Shown: piece by piece, positions 46,291-51,242 of the stretch
How positions within the stretch are numbered: the stretch's first letter is position 1
Layout of the letters: the number at the start of each line of letters is the position of its first letter
Source of the DNA: an uncultured Alphaproteobacteria bacterium
Lineage (GTDB): Bacteria; Pseudomonadota; Alphaproteobacteria; RF32; CAG-239
Assembly (NCBI GenBank): GCA_944392325.1
Contig: CALXWI010000005.1
Location: forward strand, 1 to 51,242
Length of the DNA: 51,242 nt
Direction: 5' to 3'
Position numbers and translations under genes: made by a program
Notes under the pieces: model-generated
Seen by the model: the letters and a program-made list of their open reading frames with translations, nothing else
What the model was told of the DNA's origin: nothing
Databases searched by the model: none

Positions 46291-46653
46291 TTACCAAGCG
46301 ATGTTGTCGGCTAAAATCTGCTCCAGAAGCTGCTCGGCATAGTCAATAGAGCTTATACAATGGCGATTATCTCCTTGCGAGGTTAAAAAATCAGCCTGAC
46401 GGTAATCCGGAGTATCATGAAGCTGTTTGACCTCTGTCAATAAAATACGCAGGGCTGTCAAATCATCAAATTTCTTGATTTTGTTTGCGGATATACAAGA
46501 GATAAGCAAACAAGATAGAATTTGATAATTTTTTGCATTCAAAGCCAAAATACAGACCGGATTTTTAGCATTGTCCAAATCAGAAATGGTAACGCGACGA
46601 GCAATGACCAACTTGGCAATTTCATCTGATAAAATAATTTTTTTATTTTCCAT
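46291..46653 (-). CDS. Hypothetical protein
   Basis: I do not recognise this 120-residue protein. It is predicted soluble and helical, with a Cys-containing hydrophobic helix (about 44-56, ILSCLLISCISA). There is no signal peptide. The upstream ribosome-binding site is weak. It stands alone between the convergent tsf terminator and the metallophosphoesterase gene. It looks like a real coding frame because no competing frame on the other strand is as long, but the evidence is modest. Confidence 0.55.
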   Translation of the reverse strand: MENKKIILSDEIAKLVIARRVTISDLDNAKNPVCILALNAKNYQILSCLLISCISANKIKKFDDLTALRILLTEVKQLHDTPDYRQADFLTSQGDNRHCISSIDYAEQLLEQILADNIAW

Positions 46654-46746
46654 AAGTTTGAAAATTTATAAATTAGACATAATGATAATTAAGTAGGCTC
46701 ATATGTACCATACTTTGCACATTTGTCAATAGACAAAAACTAAATT

Positions 46747-47541
46747 CTACTCAAAAATGATGCGAACGATTTCAGGCTTAGTATTAAAACGCAGCGGCAA
46801 TAGGCTAGTGCCCAGCCCCTTGCTGACTATCATTTGTTTGCCGCCTTCCTCAATAAAACCCTTAGCATAGCGTTGGCCGTAGCGTGAGGGGACTATCGGG
46901 GAACCAATTAGCGGCAGGGTAACTTGTCCGCCGTGAGTATGGCCGGCCAAAGTAAGCAAAACGCGAGGCGGAACATCCGGAAAAATATCAGGTGAGTGGG
47001 TGATAAGAATCGTATCATTATGGCAATGTTTGAGCGCCTTAGAAATATTGGGGCGGCGCATAATCATATCCTCAACACCGGAAAGGCACAGAGAATCGCC
47101 TTTGAAATCAAGCTTAATACTGTTATTGGCTAAGATAGTAATACCGGCCCGGCTAAGCGCGGCGGTGACTTCTTCCCCGCCATACATCCAGTCGTGGTTG
47201 CCCAGCACGGCAAAGACCCCCAAAGGAGCCCGCAAGCGAGAAAGCTCTGCCGCAATCGAATCTATCGGCATAGAAGAGCTGGGCTTATGGCCTTTTACAA
47301 AATCTCCGCCCAAAATGATGATATCTGCCTGTTGGACATTGAGGGAATCAACAATCCGTTTCAGACGACTTTGGTGGCGGGGAGCAATATGCATATCACT
47401 CGCAAAGGCTATCTTCAGCCCTTTGAGCTTGCCGGATTTGAGTTTGTAGGTTTGTACTTCAAGAGTTTGGGGCTCAATAAACAGCGCCCAAAACCCCATA
47501 AGCAAACCTAACAGTAATAAAATTAGCAAAAATGATTTCAT
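46747..47541 (-). CDS. Membrane-anchored metallophosphoesterase (YkuE-like)
   Basis: A 264-residue calcineurin-type phosphoesterase with an N-terminal membrane helix (about 1-20) that places the enzyme outside the cytoplasm. The metal motifs are complete: SDMHIAP, GGDFVKG, LGNHDWMYGG, THSPD and GHTHGGQ. YkuE-type relatives act on cell-wall or phospholipid phosphates (UDP-diacylglucosamine-like substrates in some cases), but the substrate here is unknown. It appears to be monocistronic. Confidence 0.9.
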   Translation of the reverse strand: MKSFLLILLLLGLLMGFWALFIEPQTLEVQTYKLKSGKLKGLKIAFASDMHIAPRHQSRLKRIVDSLNVQQADIIILGGDFVKGHKPSSSMPIDSIAAELSRLRAPLGVFAVLGNHDWMYGGEEVTAALSRAGITILANNSIKLDFKGDSLCLSGVEDMIMRRPNISKALKHCHNDTILITHSPDIFPDVPPRVLLTLAGHTHGGQVTLPLIGSPIVPSRYGQRYAKGFIEEGGKQMIVSKGLGTSLLPLRFNTKPEIVRIIFE

Positions 47542-47593
47542 AGAATCAGTATATAAAAACTTTTTATATTCGCAACCTAAATCTGGAAATAAT

Positions 47594-47624
47594 TAAAGCC
47601 CCGAAGATAACTTCAGGGCTTTAG
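47594..47624 (-). terminator. Terminator of tRNA-Arg
   Basis: On the minus strand, AAAGCCCTGAAG-TTAT-CTTCGGGGCTTT immediately follows the tRNA 3' end, then a T/A-rich tail. Confidence 0.8.
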
Positions 47625-47628
47625 AAAC

Positions 47629-47705
47629 TGGCGCACTCGGCGGGATTCGAACTCACAACCTTCTGATCCGTAGTCAGATGCTCTATCCAATTGAGCTACG
47701 AGTGC
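47629..47705 (-). tRNA. tRNA-Arg (ACG)
   Basis: A complete cloverleaf on the minus strand. Acceptor GCACTCG pairs with CGAGTGC; the anticodon stem TCTGA/TCAGA holds the loop CTACGGA, anticodon ACG; the T-loop is TTCGAATC. The discriminator G and an encoded CCA follow. ACG is read as ICG after deamination, covering the CGU/CGC/CGA codons. Confidence 0.96.
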
Positions 47706-47938
47706 ATCGCAACAACGTATTTGTTAATACATCGATTCATTTTATTTTGCAAGCAAAATTTTTAGCAAATTTAAAAGAATTTTAATCTATTGCGGGTAGA
47801 GTGGCATACAGGATTGATATTTTGAGTAAAAAAATCTGAATTAGCACTTGTTTTTTGATAAATTTACCTTTACAAAAGCATATAAAGGTGTAAAAACAGA
47901 TTTGTTATATAACAGAATTGCAAAAAAAGGTACTCTCG

Positions 47939-49054
47939 ATGAAACACATAGCAAAATTGTCTTTGGTCTCGTTTTCTCTTATGTTGATGGGTGGTTGTAC
48001 TTTTAGTTCGGACGCGCTCTTTCCGTCGTTGTTCGAATCTGATTCACAAAAAGAGATGAACGTGGATATTCAGAATAGTGACGTGGTACCGGCTTTGGGT
48101 ACTACCGATTTTAAGCCTATTGAGGTTTCTGATGGTGAAAATACCGGTACTTTTGTCGGACAGAAAGTTATTTCATTCCGTAATGAGCTGACGCAATTGC
48201 AACAGTCAATTCGCGTATATAATGAGGAATTGCAAAAGATTCGCTCTTCGGTAATCAATAATGCTTTGCAATACCACAAAGCTATCGGCAGTATTGAGGC
48301 TAAGTTGCAAGTCGGAACTACTCCGGGCAACCCGCATATGTATGCTATGTTGCAACAGGCTCAGACTAATATTCAGACCATGAATGCGAATACTGATGCG
48401 CTGAATCAGCTATCAGCTAAAGTTTCATCAGATGCGGCAATGACCGGATATTTGCTCGACTCCATTCGTGCTGCTTATGGGGTATCGGGTGCGGTTGATG
48501 AAGACCACCGCCAATTGCGAATCTTGGAAAATGAGACGAATCAAAGTTTGATTTTGATTAACAGCTTGCTCTCTGAGGTTAATTCTGATGTGGCTCGTCA
48601 GCTGCAATATGTGGAAAGCGCCAGAGATTATATTATTGACCTGAACGAGGCGATTAAAGTCGGAAGTTATGGCGTAAGCAATGCTCCTCTGCCTAATACT
48701 ACCGTCCGCGGCGGCGCCGTAAGCCCGTTGTTGGTCAACACCGGAACATCAGCCGCTAATATGAGCAGCAAGCCGTTGTTTGTGGCTAAATTCAACAAGG
48801 CTAATGTTGATTATCACGATGGTCTGCGTCGCGCCGTCAGCAATGCCGTAGCCAAAAAGCCAGCCGTAAAATTTGATGTGGTAGCGGTTAGTCCGGTTAG
48901 TGGGTCACAGATGGCAAAAAACAACGTACAGAAGAATGCTACCGAAATCTTCCAAGAAATGATTGAAATGGGTGTTTCAGCGGACAAGATTTCTTTGTCA
49001 TCTAAAACAAACAGCGAGATTTCAACGGCGGAAGTTCGTATCTATGTAAGATAG
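47939..49054 (+). CDS. Hypothetical lipoprotein
   Basis: A 371-residue lipoprotein of unknown function. The ATG at 47939 (AAGG 8 bases before) opens a signal peptide ending in the lipobox LMGGC, giving a lipidated Cys at about residue 20. The mature protein is largely helical with coiled-coil potential (about 70-200), a Gly/Ala/Ser-rich linker, and a C-terminal ~70-residue domain (KFDVVAVSPVSGSQ... to EVRIYVR). That domain faintly resembles the end of OmpA-like folds. An envelope-structural role is inferred. It has its own terminator. Confidence 0.8.
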   Translation: MKHIAKLSLVSFSLMLMGGCTFSSDALFPSLFESDSQKEMNVDIQNSDVVPALGTTDFKPIEVSDGENTGTFVGQKVISFRNELTQLQQSIRVYNEELQKIRSSVINNALQYHKAIGSIEAKLQVGTTPGNPHMYAMLQQAQTNIQTMNANTDALNQLSAKVSSDAAMTGYLLDSIRAAYGVSGAVDEDHRQLRILENETNQSLILINSLLSEVNSDVARQLQYVESARDYIIDLNEAIKVGSYGVSNAPLPNTTVRGGAVSPLLVNTGTSAANMSSKPLFVAKFNKANVDYHDGLRRAVSNAVAKKPAVKFDVVAVSPVSGSQMAKNNVQKNATEIFQEMIEMGVSADKISLSSKTNSEISTAEVRIYVR

Positions 49055-49071
49055 TCTATGTACTGTTACTT

Positions 49072-49105
49072 GAAAGCCCTGCACTTCGTTCGCAGGGCTT
49101 TTTTT
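49072..49105 (+). terminator. Terminator of the lipoprotein gene
   Basis: AAGCCCTGC/GCAGGGCTT hairpin with a 9-base loop, followed by seven Ts, about 20 bases after the lipoprotein stop. Confidence 0.92.
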
Positions 49106-49137
49106 GTTGGGCTGAGATGGATAGCTGAATTTATTTA

Positions 49138-49170
49138 CAAAAAAAACCTTCCTTATATAAGGAAGGTGGT
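49138..49170 (-). terminator. Terminator of tRNA-Ala (CGC)
   Basis: Read on the minus strand, the perfect palindrome ACCTTCCTTATATAAGGAAGGT is followed by eight Ts. Confidence 0.88.
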
Positions 49171-49176
49171 AATAAA

Positions 49177-49252
49177 TGGTGGAGCTAAGGAGGATCGAAC
49201 TCCTGACCTACTGATTGCGAACCAGTCGCTCTCCCAACTGAGCTATAGCCCC
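49177..49252 (-). tRNA. tRNA-Ala (CGC)
   Basis: A complete cloverleaf. Acceptor GGGGCTA/TAGCTCC contains the G3-U70 wobble pair that identifies alanine tRNAs. The anticodon loop TTCGCAA gives CGC, reading GCG. Discriminator A and CCA are encoded. Confidence 0.96.
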
Positions 49253-49259
49253 GTGAAAT

Positions 49260-49288
49260 AAAACCGCCTCAAAGGGCGGTCTTAAAAA
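49260..49288 (-). terminator. Hairpin between the two tRNA-Ala genes
   Basis: ACCGCC/GGCGGT stem; on the minus strand it follows the GGC tRNA and is followed by TTTTATTT, so it may end that transcript or act as a processing stem before the CGC tRNA. Confidence 0.65.
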
Positions 49289-49290
49289 AT

Positions 49291-49366
<76 letters not shown>

Positions 49367-49448
49367 AACGGCAAAACAGAATATAATTAAACAAAATTCA
49401 AAAGTCAAACACTTTTTATCAATAATGGTGATTTTTATAGCTCGGAAT

Positions 49449-49919
49449 TTAAGAATCTCCGGCAAAAACCTTGGTATAGCCTGAAAAACAACCTTGTGCC
49501 CAGGCCATTAATAATTCCGGAGCATGAGTCACTGTTTCCAGATTTTCAGATACGGCCTTAAACCCTTGGCTTTGGTAAAAACGCAGCGCATTTTTGTTTT
49601 GAGCAAAGACACGCAGTGACATATTGGGGCGGCGGCGGCGGACATAGCGCAAAAGCTTGGTACCAATCCGACTGCGTTGCCACGATGGGTGCACAAATAA
49701 AGCCCCGATAAAATTGTCGTCCATCAAAGCAATAAAGCCTTTGATTTGACGCTTGTCTTCAAAAACATAGGTGTTGGCAGAGGCCAGATAACGGTTGCGA
49801 ATCTCCGGCAAAAGTGAGTGCCAGTAATCAGCCTTGATAAAGCTGTGGGCAGCAATACTTGCGTTGAGCCAGATGTGCAAAATTTTTTCTGCATCAGCAG
49901 AGGTTGCTTTTCTTATCAT
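49449..49919 (-). CDS. GNAT-family N-acetyltransferase (YjaB-like)
   Basis: A 156-residue acetyltransferase that would move acetyl from acetyl-CoA to an amine. The ATG ending at 49919 is chosen because AGGAG sits 8 bases before it; the in-frame GTG upstream overlaps that site. GNAT motif A is seen at ALFVHPSWQRSRIGTKLL, with R-x-x-G-T replacing the usual Q-x-x-G-x-G/A pyrophosphate loop. Motif B is NKNALRFYQSQGF. The similarity is closest to YjaB-like enzymes by pattern. The substrate is unknown. Confidence 0.88.
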   Translation of the reverse strand: MIRKATSADAEKILHIWLNASIAAHSFIKADYWHSLLPEIRNRYLASANTYVFEDKRQIKGFIALMDDNFIGALFVHPSWQRSRIGTKLLRYVRRRRPNMSLRVFAQNKNALRFYQSQGFKAVSENLETVTHAPELLMAWAQGCFSGYTKVFAGDS

Positions 49920-49988
49920 AAAAATCACTCCTGTGGTGAAGCTACTCTACTATGCTTTTATTAATTTACTCTAAACTAGTATAAAGTT

Positions 49989-50960
49989 TTAGAGCTTAGA
50001 TATGGCGGAGGCAATTTCAGCTGCAGGATTGAGCGTGGATTGGGGCTGATAATCAAGCGGCATTGCCTCTAACGAGGCGGCATAACCGCCTTTTAACAGA
50101 GAATCGACAAAGCGATGATGCTTGGGAGTGAGCCAATCGCGCCCGCTAAAAATATATACCGGTTTGCCGGTGCCGCAAGCCTCACAACACATAGAAACCG
50201 AATCTCCACTAACCAAAATATAATCCGCGCAGGCCAAATACCCCATATAAGGATTGGGCTTATTATCCCCGATTAAATAAGTATAAGCCGGAATCGATGA
50301 GAGCTGTTGCAAAATAATTTGCTCGCCTTCAGTACCGGTGCGGCGGGAATCCGTAATCAACAAACTGCCGCCGCGGGCTTGGTGAAAGTGTTTAATAGCT
50401 TGGCCAAATGCCAAAGCATCAGCGGCGGAAAAACCTTTGCCTTTTATTTTGCCGCCGATGATAACTGCAGTCAGCGGCCTGGGCAATGAGGCAAAAGAAT
50501 CTTGCCATTGAGTGCGGGCGGCGGACAAGCTTGTCGGCGTAATGCGGTGTGGGGAGCCAGTAACAAAGCGGACATTATCACCGCTAATTTTGCCGCGGTC
50601 GTGCTCGGGAATGACGATTAAGTCAAAGTCTTTACGACCAAACATTCCCGGATAAAGAAGCTGGACAATCTTACTGCGGCCGTGAGAGTGTTTTTTTATC
50701 CAGCGGGCAACAGGTGCCGAACGGCGGCTGCCAGATAAAATGATGTCAGGATAATCGCCTTGATGCTCAAGCAGGCTCGGGGCGGAAACCCCAAGCAAGC
50801 TGCTGCCCCGTATCCAATTGGGCAAGGCTGAAAGCGCATTATAGGTCAGCTGATGCTCAATAATAGTATAATGTTGCGGGGATAATTGTTGGGCGATGCC
50901 GCGGATTTGTCCGGCACTGCCTTGTCGGTTGTCGACTAACAGCCATACGGTTTTTTTCAT
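49989..50960 (-). CDS. ELM1/GtrOC1-family protein (DUF1022)
   Basis: A 323-residue protein with a start of W-L-L-V-D-N-R-Q-G-S-A-G-Q. It later has IIGGKIKGKGF, and DYILVSGDSVSMCCEACGTGKPVYIF in two parts, the arrangement of the ELM1 family, named after plant mitochondrial fission factor ELM1. The fold resembles GT-B glycosyltransferases, and bacterial members may act in envelope glycan synthesis. It begins about 75 bases from the divergent exported-protein gene at the right edge. Confidence 0.85.
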   Translation of the reverse strand: MKKTVWLLVDNRQGSAGQIRGIAQQLSPQHYTIIEHQLTYNALSALPNWIRGSSLLGVSAPSLLEHQGDYPDIILSGSRRSAPVARWIKKHSHGRSKIVQLLYPGMFGRKDFDLIVIPEHDRGKISGDNVRFVTGSPHRITPTSLSAARTQWQDSFASLPRPLTAVIIGGKIKGKGFSAADALAFGQAIKHFHQARGGSLLITDSRRTGTEGEQIILQQLSSIPAYTYLIGDNKPNPYMGYLACADYILVSGDSVSMCCEACGTGKPVYIFSGRDWLTPKHHRFVDSLLKGGYAASLEAMPLDYQPQSTLNPAAEIASAISKL

Positions 50961-51033
50961 CTGCTAATAACCTGATGTTAATTCATTTGGGGTTATATTA
51001 GGCTTATATTCGTTTTAACTCAAGGAGAAAAAA

Positions 51034-51242
51034 ATGAAATTTAGATGTTTTTTGGCGGCAGCGATGATGATTATGGCCGCGCCTCAGGCTAAGGCGCAAT
51101 ATTCGGCGCAAAATGACGCAATGTATATGGCTACGCTTAAAGCCGTCGTCAACTACAAAATCAATGATGAAGAAAACTTGCAGCAGGTCGAATCCTTGCG
51201 CCAGAACAAAATGTTTAATGCTAAATTGCAGCGGATGCTTAA
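51034..51242 (+). CDS. Small exported protein, 3' end outside window
   Basis: Only the first 69 codons are in view. AAGGAG sits about 6 bases before the ATG. The N-terminus MKFRCFLAAAMMIMAAPQ ending AKA-Q is a Sec signal peptide. The mature start (YSAQNDAMYMATLKAV...) is helical. The family was not recognised. Confidence 0.75.
   Translation, partial: MKFRCFLAAAMMIMAAPQAKAQYSAQNDAMYMATLKAVVNYKINDEENLQQVESLRQNKMFNAKLQRML

Noticed and set aside
46718..46740. TTTGTC/GACAAA hairpin before the metallophosphoesterase stop
   Set aside because: Only 6 bp, and no T run in either direction; too weak to call a terminator.

Overview
The window reads as a chromosomal segment of a low-to-moderate GC Alphaproteobacterium. 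The evidence is the gene content and order: mutM, a crotonase, rpsT and dnaA in a row; ihfB-lapA-accD; gpmI-envC-ctpA-divergent polysaccharide deacetylase-rppH; and an ELM1-family gene. Two secreted Cys-rich proteins starting QCVATQDC, together with what look like decayed accessory enzymes, suggest an uncultured host-associated (gut, RF32-type) lineage. That placement is inference, not seen directly. There is no phage, CRISPR array, integrase or intact insertion sequence; nearly everything is housekeeping.

Layout. 1-3.2 kb: low-molecular-weight tyrosine phosphatase and a Lon-family AAA+ protease (minus), with tandem terminators and unexplained palindromes at the left edge. 3.2-9.5 kb: TPR protein, degenerate EEP-fold membrane protein, tsaB, a PAS protein without a kinase, a charged orphan and a J-domain protein. 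9.6-10.8 kb: first Cys-rich secreted protein behind a structured leader. 10.8-19 kb: UbiB-like relic, mutM, small secreted protein, crotonase, rpsT, dnaA, dnaN, recF. 19-20.2 kb: second Cys-rich protein behind a homologous leader. 20.2-24.1 kb: accD, lapA, ihfB, rmuC, accA (minus). 24.3-28.5 kb: orphan membrane protein with yejA and yejB. 28.5-36.1 kb: rppH, pseudo-deacetylase, ctpA, envC-like, gpmI, PBP1A (minus), a cell-envelope and division block. 36.2-42 kb: RHH protein, polA, gyrB, convergent with parE. 44-46.3 kb: rpsB-tsf with a long structured leader. 46.3-51.2 kb: orphan, metallophosphoesterase, lipoprotein, three tRNAs, GNAT, ELM1-family protein and the start of a small exported protein.

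Two signals stand out. First, the Cys-rich genes at 9675-10481 (minus) and 19357-20208 (plus) are each preceded by a roughly 220-nt leader. The leaders share at least three helices in the same order and spacing, with pair-preserving sequence differences, and each ends in a terminator-like hairpin with GTTAAC at its tip. This looks like an undescribed structured RNA or riboswitch-like family controlling surface proteins. Second, the heptamer RGAATCG is extremely strand-biased: by eye about 42 GAATCG on the plus strand against 2 CGATTC, regardless of gene direction and with no flip at dnaA. That behaviour is expected of a polar chromosome motif (KOPS-like or Chi-like).

A third theme is loss of catalytic function in intact reading frames: a UbiB-like protein without kinase motifs, an EEP protein without catalytic residues, a polysaccharide-deacetylase homologue without its metal site, and a PAS sensor without a kinase. 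The trp genes often found between lapA and accD, and yejEF after yejAB, are absent here. All counts and alignments were done by eye; no database search was available.
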